Positions 1-7,877 of a stretch of DNA of 33,751 bases are shown here, piece by piece. Every line of letters begins with the position of its first letter. Positions within the stretch are counted from its first letter, which is position 1. Origin of the DNA: Megasphaera cerevisiae DSM 20462 (GTDB lineage: Bacteria > Bacillota > Negativicutes > Veillonellales > Megasphaeraceae); the NCBI RefSeq assembly GCF_001045675.1, contig NZ_LEKT01000032.1, forward strand, positions 1-33,751, in the 5' to 3' direction. The translations under genes were made by a program, and so were the position numbers. A model generated the notes under the pieces. The model had not been told where the DNA came from and ran no database searches. It saw nothing but the letters and a program-made list of their open reading frames with translations.

Positions 1-133
1 TGGCTCGTTCTTACTGTTTTTGGTTCATACTTACTCTTGTTGACGTCTTGATGTTTTCAAGACCTCGCACTCTGGCGTTCAATTCAATTATTGCATTGTT
101 CAGTTTTCAAAGGTCATGCCGTCTTGCGACGAC
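1..133 (-). other. Probable rRNA-operon leader region (leftward)
   Basis: Read on the minus strand, this stretch follows a very strong promoter and holds a boxA-like antitermination motif, CTTTGAAAACTGAACAATG (about 94-112), of the kind found in Firmicute rRNA leaders and spacers. No open frame of credible composition is present. The 16S gene itself would lie beyond the left edge. The identification rests on the motif and promoter quality only. Confidence 0.6.
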
Positions 134-139
134 TTGCTT

Positions 140-168
140 ATTCTACCAAACTCATGAGAGTTTGTCAA
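140..168 (-). promoter_or_regulatory. Strong sigma-A promoter, probably rRNA operon
   Basis: On the minus strand a perfect -35 TTGACA (163-168) is separated by 17 bp from -10 TAGAAT (140-145). It fires leftward out of the window, downstream of the pta stop. An inverted repeat, AAACTCTCATGAGTTT, fills the spacer. The near-consensus boxes and the boxA-like leader suggest rRNA transcription. The 124 bp between this promoter and pta show no gene. Confidence 0.7.
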
Positions 169-292
169 GCACTTCTTTTTTTGAAGAAGCGGGAGAAGTG
201 ATGCCCTGACGGGCTCCGTCCCCAACAGCTTGTTTAGTATATCGCAAACGCATTCATTTGTCAAGATAATTTTACAGATAACGGTATCCGCA

Positions 293-1306
293 TCATCCGC
301 TGTTTTCCATAGCATCACTACAGCATACAGCAATAATATCTGTAATTGTATCCACCGTAGAAACACGCGATAAATCCATGACCGGCTTGGTTAATCCCTG
401 CAACAGCGGCCCTAAAATGCTGGCTCCGGCAATTTGTTCCAGCATTTTACAGCAGATATTTCCAGTACTTAAATCCGGAAATATCAAAACGTCCGCCTGA
501 CCTGCAACAGGTGACCGCGGTGCGCACTGCCGGGCATAGTGCGGGATTAAGGCCACGTCTGCTTCCATTTCTCCATCAAACAAAAAACCAACTTCCCGAT
601 CACTTAGTATTTGAACTGCTTGGCGTACCCGGTCTGCCGCTTCTCCCATGGCGCTTCCCATAGTGGAATACGAAAGAAGAGCTACCTTAGGCTGTTCTAT
701 ATGCAGTGTATTTTTAGCCCTCTCCACACAATTACAAGCTATGTCAGCCAATTGTTCTGCTGTCGGAACCGGCACCACATCCCCGTCACCAGCTACGAAA
801 ACACCATCATTGCCAAACTGCATCATATCCGTCACAATAATAAAGGAACTGCTAATAGTCCTGGCATTTTTTCTGGGACCAATAATCTGCAAGGCTGCCC
901 TAAGTACCTCAGCAGATGAGGTCTTAGCTCCTGCAACCATACCATCAGCCAAATCAAAGGCCACCAGACAGGCTCCAAAGTAGACCGGATTGGACAATAA
1001 AATATCCCGGGCCCTGTCATAGCTCATTTTTTTTGACGCCATTCGCCGTACATAATACTGAATAAATTTTTCAACCATAGGATGTGTACCAGGATTAACG
1101 ACTTCAACCTCCTCCAGATCAATCTGATATCGTGAGGCCCGTTCAATGATATCACTCGGTTTACCTATCAAAAGAGGCTGCGCAAATCCTTCCGCCTTGA
1201 CTCGTTCAGCGCTTTGCAGTACACGCACGCTGGCAGTTTCCGGCAAAACAATTTTCTTTTGCCCCTTGGCAACCCGATCTTTCAATTCTCTCATAAATCT
1301 GCTCAT
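293..1306 (-). CDS. Phosphate acetyltransferase-like protein (stand-alone Pta)
   Basis: This is a 337-residue member of the PTA_PTB family, which interconverts acetyl-CoA and phosphate with acetyl-phosphate and CoA. Length matches single-domain Pta. The family signatures KKIVLPE near the N terminus and KPVMDLSR near the C terminus are visible. The start ATG has GAGGGAG 7 bp upstream. In Methanosarcina thermophila Pta the catalytic Ser309 is followed seven residues later by Asp316. Here the Ser is present (SRVSTVDT) but the +7 residue is Thr, with Asp one position earlier, so activity may be altered. It is clearly a paralog of the Pta half of the next gene upstream. It has its own promoter at 1368-1396. 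It could be a working Pta, a phosphate butyryltransferase-like enzyme, or a decayed copy. Confidence 0.85.
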   Translation of the reverse strand: MSRFMRELKDRVAKGQKKIVLPETASVRVLQSAERVKAEGFAQPLLIGKPSDIIERASRYQIDLEEVEVVNPGTHPMVEKFIQYYVRRMASKKMSYDRARDILLSNPVYFGACLVAFDLADGMVAGAKTSSAEVLRAALQIIGPRKNARTISSSFIIVTDMMQFGNDGVFVAGDGDVVPVPTAEQLADIACNCVERAKNTLHIEQPKVALLSYSTMGSAMGEAADRVRQAVQILSDREVGFLFDGEMEADVALIPHYARQCAPRSPVAGQADVLIFPDLSTGNICCKMLEQIAGASILGPLLQGLTKPVMDLSRVSTVDTITDIIAVCCSDAMENSG

Positions 1307-1367
1307 AGATAATCTCCCTCTTTACAACATGTTTCACCAAACACAATCCGATTCAGTCAATAGTTAC

Positions 1368-1396
1368 ATTATATAAATATCTGTTGCGTACTTCAA
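1368..1396 (-). promoter_or_regulatory. Promoter of the stand-alone pta
   Basis: Minus-strand boxes TTGAAG (1391-1396) and TATAAT (1368-1373) with a 17-bp spacer lie about 60 bp upstream of the pta start. This suggests pta is transcribed separately from the fusion gene upstream. The 343 bp between the two genes (1307-1649) otherwise hold only the two hairpins listed next. Confidence 0.65.
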
Positions 1397-1479
1397 GTTA
1401 TTCCTTATAAAATACAGGATAAAAAGTACCGATCTCTCCAATTTCATCAAACGATTCTTCCATATCGGCGCACCACAAA

Positions 1480-1509
1480 AAAAGCTGCCCCAGATACTGA
1501 ACAGCTTTT
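1480..1509 (-). terminator. Rho-independent terminator downstream of pta-hydrogenase gene
   Basis: An 8-bp stem, AAAAGCTG/CAGCTTTT, with a 14-nt loop runs into further Ts on the minus strand. It sits about 140 bp after the fusion gene stop and ahead of the pta promoter. Confidence 0.55.
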
Positions 1510-1574
1510 CTAAATTAGTATTTTTCTCAATACGGTGCATACCAACTCGTTCTTGCCTGCTTTTTATGGGCGGT

Positions 1575-1618
1575 TATGATACAGCTTCCCCGCATGATAA
1601 TTGTCAAGCTGTATCATA
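1575..1618. repeat. Perfect 13-bp inverted repeat after the fusion gene
   Basis: TATGATACAGCTT (1575-1587) and its exact reverse complement (1606-1618) flank an 18-nt loop, 31 bp downstream of the fusion gene stop. There is no T-run directly after the stem on either strand. It may be an mRNA 3' stabilising hairpin, a weak terminator, or a protein-binding site. Confidence 0.6.
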
Positions 1619-1649
1619 GGCCCATAGAGGAGGTATACAATAATGAAGG

Positions 1650-4124
1650 TTATTTTTTAATTACCGCTGCCGGCTTCCTTTCCGGTTTAGGCGGCGGAAC
1701 CACTTTATCTTCCTTGCCCAGCATATAATGTTTATTTACATATTGAGTATGAAGAAGTTGTTCCGATAATTCGCTGCAAGGTTCTCCTAAAAATTTAGCA
1801 TATAAGGTCTGCACTTCCCGGTTTTCCCAACTGGCATGAATCGGATTTTCTTTATCCATAGCATACAGCGATTCAATACGAGCCCGCTTTGCCGGAATTT
1901 CCTGCGGCAGTTTGGTCCGCGGCTGTCCGCCGCCGCCGATGCAGCCACCTGGACACGCCATAACTTCAATAAAAGCATATTTCTTCCACGAATGTTTTTC
2001 TTCCATTCGGTTAATAAACTTGCGGGCATTTCCCAACCCACTGATAGCGACAACATGAATAATATCATTGTCCAGCGTAATAGCCGCTTCTTTTACACCC
2101 TCCAAGCCTCGTACGGGTTCAAAACGAAGAAACTCTCTGTCAGCTACCTGTCCGGTCCGCAAATACATCAGCGTCCGCAGCGCCGCTTCCATAACGCCAC
2201 CACTGTTTCCGAAAATAGTCCCGGCACCAGAGGATTCACCAAAGACAGAGTCAAATTCCGATTCTGACAGTGCAGCAAAATCAATGTTCCTATCTGTAAT
2301 CCATTGTGCCAGCTCACGTGTCGTAATACAATAATCCGTATCGCGAATTTCCGGTTTCTTCCAATAAATACCGGCAGCATTTCGTTCCGGGCGAGCAATT
2401 TCCGCCTTCTTGGAGGTACATGGCGTCACACACACCGTTACTATTTTTGCTGGATCAATCTGCATCCGTTTGGCAAAATAAGTTTTGATCATCGGGCTTA
2501 GCATACTGATCGGACTTTTTGCCGTCGAAAGATGGGGAATTAGTTCCGGGAAAAAAATTTCCGTAAACTCGACCCACGAGGGACAGCAACTGGTAAACTG
2601 AGGCAACAGCTCCCGCTTGTTTTTAATACGGTACAACAGTTCTGATGCTTCTTCCATTATTGTCAAATCAGCCCCGAAGTCCGTATCAAATATATAATCG
2701 CCGCCCAATTGCCGCAGCGCGGATACCATCTTGCCCCGAACAATCGCACCATAAGGCATCCCAAAGGAATCCCCAAGCGCCACACGTACAGCTGGTGCCG
2801 TTTGGAAAATAACGACTTTTTCCGGATCATCAATGGCCTGCTGGATCAGTTCCCGCTGCGAAACAGTCGTCGTTGCGCCAAACATACATGTCAACGAGCA
2901 TTGCCCGCAATGTACGCAAATTGGTTTGTCGCCCGTACTTTCCAGAGAATAATATCCGGTCATAGACATGACATCTGCACAGCGGCGCCGGCATAAGGTA
3001 CAATTTTTACATTTTTCCGAATCAAATTGGATAGATACATTTTGATTTTCAACAGCAACACGGCGGTCTAATTTTTCAAAACGACTGGTAAAGGCAATAT
3101 CCCGTTCCCGTTCTGCCTCCATGTAGATCGCATCACTACAGCAAATAGCAATGACGTCAGTAATATCTTCCGGAGTACACCCCCGGGATAAATCCATTAC
3201 CGGTTTAGCCAACCCCTGTAAAAGTGGCCCTAATGCTGTTGCTCCCGATAAATGCTGCAGCATTTTATAACAGATATTGCCGGATACGAGATTCGGGAAT
3301 ACAAGAATATTGGCTTGCCCGGCAACTGGCGAACCGGGAGCTTTCTGACGGGCAATACGCGGTACCAAGGCCGCGTCAGCCTGAAGCTCTCCATCAAATT
3401 CAAAATCGACATTGCGATCCCGCAGCAGATTGACTGCTTCACGAACACGATCCACCTCACCCCCGTTGCCGCTGCCCATCGTCGAATAGGACAGCAATGC
3501 AACCTTAGGATCCAAGGTCTGCACCGTCCTGCGGGCCCGTTCTACGCAGCTTACGGCAATATCAGCCAGCTGCTGTGCTGTCGGCTCAATAACAACACTG
3601 GCATCACCCAAAACAAAGATACCATCGTCCCCAAACTGCGGCTTGTCCGTAATAACTATAAAGGAACTGCTGACTGTCGACGTACCGGGATGCGTCCCGA
3701 TAACCTGCAGGGCCGCGCGAATAACCTCTGATGAAGTCGCCACAGCGCCGGCTACCATTCCATCAGCAATATCAAAGGCTACCAAACAAGCACCGAAAAA
3801 ATTATTGTTATTAAGCAATATCTGCCGTGCCTGTTCAACCGTCATGCCTCTTTTTTCCCGCCGTTGGGCATAATAGGTGCTGAATTCATCAATCATAGGA
3901 TATGTTTTAGGATCTATGATTTCAATACCATCCAAATCAATTTGATACTCCGAAGCTACTTCCACTAACTCCTGCGGCTTTCCTACAAGAATGGGACGGG
4001 CAAATCCTTCTGCCTGAACGCGTTCGGCAGCCTGAAGAACACGCCGGCTGTTGGATTCCGGCAATACAATTTTTTTTAAGTCCTTTGATACTCTGCGTTT
4101 TAAATTATTAATAAACCGCGACAT
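1650..4124 (-). CDS. Phosphate acetyltransferase-[FeFe] hydrogenase fusion protein
   Basis: This is an 824-residue, apparently cytoplasmic protein with two complete enzymes. Residues 1 to about 335 are a full Pta domain, with the catalytic Ser-Arg and the Asp seven residues after Ser (SRGCTPED) intact. After a short linker come two ferredoxin-type 4Fe-4S sites (C372/375/378/382 and C403/406/409/413, both CX2CX2CX3C). The H-cluster domain follows with all three signatures: FTSCCPSW (C513 is the proton-relay position, C514 a ligand), TPCTSKKAE (C569) and MACPGGCIGGGGQP (C724, C728). From known chemistry, one half would interconvert acetyl-CoA and acetyl-phosphate and the other would make or use H2 with ferredoxin. 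There is no frameshift or stop at the junction. ATG at 4124 is chosen because GGAGAGG lies 8 bp upstream; a GTG three codons earlier overlaps that ribosome site. The basic, Pro- and Lys-rich C-terminal tail is unusual. Domain calls are secure; coupling between the halves is inference. Confidence 0.93.
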   Translation of the reverse strand: MSRFINNLKRRVSKDLKKIVLPESNSRRVLQAAERVQAEGFARPILVGKPQELVEVASEYQIDLDGIEIIDPKTYPMIDEFSTYYAQRREKRGMTVEQARQILLNNNNFFGACLVAFDIADGMVAGAVATSSEVIRAALQVIGTHPGTSTVSSSFIVITDKPQFGDDGIFVLGDASVVIEPTAQQLADIAVSCVERARRTVQTLDPKVALLSYSTMGSGNGGEVDRVREAVNLLRDRNVDFEFDGELQADAALVPRIARQKAPGSPVAGQANILVFPNLVSGNICYKMLQHLSGATALGPLLQGLAKPVMDLSRGCTPEDITDVIAICCSDAIYMEAERERDIAFTSRFEKLDRRVAVENQNVSIQFDSEKCKNCTLCRRRCADVMSMTGYYSLESTGDKPICVHCGQCSLTCMFGATTTVSQRELIQQAIDDPEKVVIFQTAPAVRVALGDSFGMPYGAIVRGKMVSALRQLGGDYIFDTDFGADLTIMEEASELLYRIKNKRELLPQFTSCCPSWVEFTEIFFPELIPHLSTAKSPISMLSPMIKTYFAKRMQIDPAKIVTVCVTPCTSKKAEIARPERNAAGIYWKKPEIRDTDYCITTRELAQWITDRNIDFAALSESEFDSVFGESSGAGTIFGNSGGVMEAALRTLMYLRTGQVADREFLRFEPVRGLEGVKEAAITLDNDIIHVVAISGLGNARKFINRMEEKHSWKKYAFIEVMACPGGCIGGGGQPRTKLPQEIPAKRARIESLYAMDKENPIHASWENREVQTLYAKFLGEPCSELSEQLLHTQYVNKHYMLGKEDKVVPPPKPERKPAAVIKK

Positions 4125-4244
4125 ACATAACACCTCTCCTTTTGAATATCCTTTTCCGATTCAGATACCCGGCCGCTTCTTTTCATACTTTTGATGTAGC
4201 AGGTCTATTCCGATACTTCCTTCATTTTTAACTTCTATACTTGT

Positions 4245-4272
4245 ATTATATTCATTTTTAATATGAATGTAA
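4245..4272 (-). promoter_or_regulatory. Candidate promoter of pta-hydrogenase fusion
   Basis: Minus-strand TTACAT (4267-4272) and TATAAT (4245-4250) are 16 bp apart. The spacer holds an inverted repeat ATTCAT-N7-ATGAAT (4250-4268) that could be a repressor site. The leader to the start codon is about 115 nt. Confidence 0.5.
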
Positions 4273-4360
4273 TGTATTCACTACCAAAAGTATTTTTTTC
4301 GTCCCCAATGACCTATATAATATACAAAAGGATCATGTGCATTTTAGTAATCTACAAAAA

Positions 4361-4392
4361 AAAGAGAAGACCCTGTTTCCAGTCTTCTCTTT
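4361..4392 (-). terminator. Terminator of glmS
   Basis: An 11-bp perfect stem, AAAGAGAAGAC/GTCTTCTCTTT, with a 10-nt loop is followed by a run of Ts on the minus strand, 17 bp after the glmS stop. Confidence 0.85.
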
Positions 4393-4409
4393 CATTATGC
4401 AGATATTTT

Positions 4410-6239
4410 TTATTCAACAGTAACGCTTTTAGCCAGATTTCTCGGCTTATCCACGTCATTGCCACGAACAACCGCGGTGTAATACGCCAGCAGTTGCAAT
4501 GGAATAACCGTCATAATTGGCAGTACAAAGTTATCTGAGCGGGGAATAGTAATCACAGAATCAATAGTCTTTCTGACCTCCGTATCTCCCTCTTGAACGA
4601 CGCCGATCACATAGGCATCACGAGCCTTTACTTCCTTAATATTGCTGATCATCTTTTCTTCTACATCCTGTTGTGTTGCCAAAGCAATAACGGGTACTCC
4701 CGAAATAATCAACGCCAGAGTACCATGCTTGAGTTCACCACCAGCATACGCTTCAGCATGAATATAGGAAATTTCCTTTAATTTCAAAGCTCCTTCCATC
4801 GCCAATCCATAGTCCATAGACCGACCGATGAAAAATATATCTTCCTTTTCCTTGATTTTTGCAGCCAATTCCTTAATATCCCCGGCATGATCAAAAATAT
4901 TCCGGCATTGATCCGGCACACGTTGGAGATCTCGGATAACTTGTGCTTCCCGATCTGCAGTCAAATGTCCATTCAAACGCCCCATATACAGTGCCAGCAA
5001 AAGTAATGCCACAAGCTGCGTGGTATAAGCCTTGGTGGAAGCAACAGCAATTTCCGGGCCGGCCCATGTATACACAACCTGATCCGCTTCACGGGAAACA
5101 GACGAGCCGACGACATTGGTAATCGCAAGAGAACGGGCACCGCGCCGTTTAGCTTCCTTTAAAGCCGCCAGCGTATCAATGGTTTCTCCGGATTGGCTGA
5201 TTACAATGCACAAGGTCTTACTGTCCGTCAATGGATCTCGGTACCGGTACTCCGATGCAATATCCACTTCAACAGGAATACGGGCCAGTTTTTCAATAAA
5301 ATATTTAGCCAGCAAACCAGCATGATAGGCTGTACCGCAAGCTACAATCATAATTTTACCGATAGATTTGACATCTTCCGGCGTCCAATTCAGTTCTTCA
5401 AATTGAATCTGCTCGCCATCTGAGGCAATACGGCAGCTCATCGTATCTTTGATAACTTTTGGCTGTTCATAAATTTCCTTGAGCATAAAATGTTCAAAGC
5501 CGCCTTTTTCTGCTGCCTCTGCATCCCAGTTGACTTCAAAAATTTTCTTGGAAATCGGGCGGCCGTCAAAATCAATGACCCACACCTTATCTTTTTGAAC
5601 AATAGCAATTTCACCATCATTCATGATATATGTTTTCCGGGTGTAATTTAAAATTGCCGGAATGTCCGAGGCAATATAATTTTCGCCGTTGCCCAGACCA
5701 ACGATAAGTGGATTATCCTTTTTGCTGCAAATAATTTTATCCGGTTCAAATTTACACATAAATACCAGCGAGTATGAGCCTTGCAGTTTTGCCAATACCC
5801 TGCGAACCGTGCTGGTAAAATCACCATCATACATGTCCGCACATAAATGAGCCACGACTTCCGTATCCGTTTCTGATTTAAAATGATATCCTTTTGCCAA
5901 AAGGTGCTCTTTTATCTCCATATAATTCTCGATAATCCCATTGTGAACAATGGCAAAATTTCCCTTTTCATCTGTATGGGGATGTGCATTAACATCAGAA
6001 GGGCCACCATGAGTCGCCCAGCGTGTATGTCCAATGCCCGCGGTTCCAACAATCGGATGTGCCTTGACCTCATTGCTCAGATTCACAAGACGGCCGGCCT
6101 TTTTCCGTATTGCAATCGCACCATTATGATAGACGGCAATACCTGCTGAATCATACCCCCGGTATTCCAGCTTAGACAGTCCGTCCATCAAAAAATCCGC
6201 AGCTTCTCTGTCTCCTATATACCCTACGATACCACACAT
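4410..6239 (-). CDS. glmS: Glutamine-fructose-6-phosphate aminotransferase (isomerizing)
   Basis: This 609-residue protein makes glucosamine-6-phosphate from fructose-6-phosphate and glutamine, the first committed step to UDP-GlcNAc for peptidoglycan and outer-membrane glycans. It starts MCGIVGY, so Cys2 becomes the N-terminal nucleophile of the class II amidotransferase domain (to about residue 230). Two SIS sugar-isomerase domains follow, with ISQSGETIDT and the C-terminal DKPRNLAKSVTVE typical of the family. Length is normal. AGGAGG lies just upstream of the start. Control is probably by the ribozyme in its leader (6265-6402). The preceding gene on the strand, glmM, catalyses the next step on its product. 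Confidence 0.98.
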   Translation of the reverse strand: MCGIVGYIGDREAADFLMDGLSKLEYRGYDSAGIAVYHNGAIAIRKKAGRLVNLSNEVKAHPIVGTAGIGHTRWATHGGPSDVNAHPHTDEKGNFAIVHNGIIENYMEIKEHLLAKGYHFKSETDTEVVAHLCADMYDGDFTSTVRRVLAKLQGSYSLVFMCKFEPDKIICSKKDNPLIVGLGNGENYIASDIPAILNYTRKTYIMNDGEIAIVQKDKVWVIDFDGRPISKKIFEVNWDAEAAEKGGFEHFMLKEIYEQPKVIKDTMSCRIASDGEQIQFEELNWTPEDVKSIGKIMIVACGTAYHAGLLAKYFIEKLARIPVEVDIASEYRYRDPLTDSKTLCIVISQSGETIDTLAALKEAKRRGARSLAITNVVGSSVSREADQVVYTWAGPEIAVASTKAYTTQLVALLLLALYMGRLNGHLTADREAQVIRDLQRVPDQCRNIFDHAGDIKELAAKIKEKEDIFFIGRSMDYGLAMEGALKLKEISYIHAEAYAGGELKHGTLALIISGVPVIALATQQDVEEKMISNIKEVKARDAYVIGVVQEGDTEVRKTIDSVITIPRSDNFVLPIMTVIPLQLLAYYTAVVRGNDVDKPRNLAKSVTVE

Positions 6240-6264
6240 ATATTTATCCTCCTAGGTTTTTTTT

Positions 6265-6402
6265 GCTTCCCATAGTGACGTTGTCCATCCCGTTACCGTG
6301 ATGTTTTTCCACCTTGTGACGACTGAAGCTGCCGAGAGACATCCGCTGATATATTCGATACTTCTCTACCTCGTCTACCTAAGAGCCTTAGGTACTAGCG
6401 CT
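6265..6402 (-). ncRNA. glmS ribozyme (glucosamine-6-phosphate riboswitch)
   Basis: The minus-strand leader of glmS contains the conserved core in order: the cleavage-site context A|GCGC (A at 6402, G at 6401), a P1-type hairpin around TAGTACC/GGTA, GACGAGG, ATCGA, CAGCGGATG and TCTCTCGG. A 3' pairing, GCAGCTTC/GAAGC, closes the peripheral domain near 6265. These elements match the Firmicute glmS ribozyme, which cleaves the mRNA 5' to the ribozyme when glucosamine-6-phosphate binds. It sits about 25 nt before the glmS start. Exact ends are approximate. Confidence 0.9.
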
Positions 6403-6444
6403 ATCCATTTTACGAACGGATTTCCAAACGCCTGTAAAAAAACA

Positions 6445-6480
6445 GGAATGAAGCATACCGCTTACAGCACACTTCATTCC
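6445..6480 (-). terminator. Terminator between glmM and glmS
   Basis: A 9-bp stem, GGAATGAAG/CTTCATTCC, with an 18-nt loop is followed on the minus strand by TG and seven Ts. It should stop transcripts arriving from glmM. The start point predicted from the promoter at 6484-6512 falls inside its first arm. Confidence 0.8.
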
Positions 6481-6483
6481 CAC

Positions 6484-6512
6484 ATTTTAATATATTTAGA
6501 TCACTTGGTCAA
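6484..6512 (-). promoter_or_regulatory. glmS promoter
   Basis: Minus-strand TTGACC (6507-6512) and TAAAAT (6484-6489) with a 17-bp spacer lie immediately after the glmM stop. Transcription would start near 6477, giving a leader of roughly 235 nt that includes the ribozyme. Confidence 0.7.
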
Positions 6513-6521
6513 TAGCCGCCT

Positions 6522-7877
6522 TTATTTGGAAGGCCCCATTTCATGTTCCACCACAACGGCAATATCATCTACAATTCGCTCAAGTTGCTCCAAATCCGGT
6601 CCCTCTGCCATAACACGAATCAACGGTTCCGTACCTGACGGACGAACAAGAATACGGCCGTCTTCTCCCAATTCCTCTTCACCTGACGAAATAGCCGCCA
6701 TAATAAGATTATTATTTTCCCATCCTGATTTTGTCTGTACGCGGACATTTTTTAATATTTGCGGATACCGGGTCATAAGTCCTGCCAATTCTGACAATGG
6801 CTGCTGCTTTTGCTTCATAATACTCAGCAGCTGCACGGCTGTAAGCAACCCGTCGCCAGTCGTATTGTAATCGAGAAAGATAATATGACCGGACTGTTCA
6901 CCGCCGAGAGAATATCCATCTTTACGCATTCGTTCCAGAACATATCGATCACCTACAGCTGTAATCACACTGCGGCAGCCCATTTCCTTCAGCGCCTTGT
7001 GAAAACCAATATTGCTCATAACAGTGCCCACAACAGTATTTTGTTTCAGACGGCCTTCTTCTTTCAGTTTCAAAGCGCACAGCAGCATAATCTGATCGCC
7101 GTCCATTTCCTGCCCTTTTTCGTCAACAGCCAGACAGCGGTCCGCATCACCATCATTAGCAATGCCGATATCTGCGCCATTCTCCAAAACAGCCGTTTTC
7201 AAGCTCTCTACATGGGTTGATCCGCAGCCTTCGTTGATATTGACACCATTCGGTTCGTGGTGAATAGCAATGACCTCTGCGCCGAGACGCCGAAGGATAT
7301 CCGGCCCCAAAACAGACGCCGAGCCATTAGCTCCATCATGGACGACCTTCAATCCTGATAAATCAATATCTGTCGACTTATAAATAAAATCAGCATATTC
7401 CTGCTGCAAATCAGTCCAATCGGAAATCGTCCCGATACCGGCACCGGTCGGACGGCTTTTGAGGCCAGCACGTTCATCCTTGAGCATATATTCCTCAATT
7501 TTATCCTCCATTTCATCTGGAAGCTTATAACCATACCCGTCAAAAAATTTGATGCCATTATATTCAAAAGGATTATGGGAGGCTGAAATCATGACCCCTG
7601 CATCCATATGATGCGTCCGGGTCAGGTAAGCAATAGCCGGAGTCGGGATCACGCCAACCATGCAGCACTCACCGCCGGCAGAAGCAATACCCGCTGCCAG
7701 AATATCTGCCAGCATTGTGCCAGAACGTCGTGTATCCCTGCCGATAAGGAACGTAGGATGTTCCTTGTCCTGACCGAAAATATAAGCGGCGGCCCTGCCT
7801 AAATGATATGCTAATTCCGGTGTTAATGAGTCATTTGCGACTCCTCGTACTCCATCAGTTCCAAACAATCTAGCCAT
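6522..7877 (-). CDS. glmM: Phosphoglucosamine mutase
   Basis: This 451-residue alpha-D-phosphohexomutase converts glucosamine-6-phosphate to glucosamine-1-phosphate for UDP-GlcNAc synthesis. The N terminus RLFGTDGVRG, the phosphoserine loop ISASHNPFEYNG (near residue 100), the metal loop NDGDADRC (near 245) and the C-terminal RPSGTEPLIRVMAEG are all present. Its ATG directly follows the TAA of the upstream flavoprotein gene, and the GGAGG site lies within that gene's last codons, so the two are translationally linked. It belongs to the cdaA-cdaR-flavoprotein-glmM operon; in other Firmicutes GlmM binds and restrains CdaA. Confidence 0.97.
   Translation of the reverse strand: MARLFGTDGVRGVANDSLTPELAYHLGRAAAYIFGQDKEHPTFLIGRDTRRSGTMLADILAAGIASAGGECCMVGVIPTPAIAYLTRTHHMDAGVMISASHNPFEYNGIKFFDGYGYKLPDEMEDKIEEYMLKDERAGLKSRPTGAGIGTISDWTDLQQEYADFIYKSTDIDLSGLKVVHDGANGSASVLGPDILRRLGAEVIAIHHEPNGVNINEGCGSTHVESLKTAVLENGADIGIANDGDADRCLAVDEKGQEMDGDQIMLLCALKLKEEGRLKQNTVVGTVMSNIGFHKALKEMGCRSVITAVGDRYVLERMRKDGYSLGGEQSGHIIFLDYNTTGDGLLTAVQLLSIMKQKQQPLSELAGLMTRYPQILKNVRVQTKSGWENNNLIMAAISSGEEELGEDGRILVRPSGTEPLIRVMAEGPDLEQLERIVDDIAVVVEHEMGPSK

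Noticed and set aside
100-366. Minus-strand 88-codon frame at the left edge
   Set aside because: It overlaps the pta 3' end in another frame and spans the rRNA-type promoter; composition is not protein-like.
1595-1615. TTGACA-containing promoter within the 1575-1618 palindrome loop
   Set aside because: No -10 hexamer lies at an acceptable distance on the minus strand.
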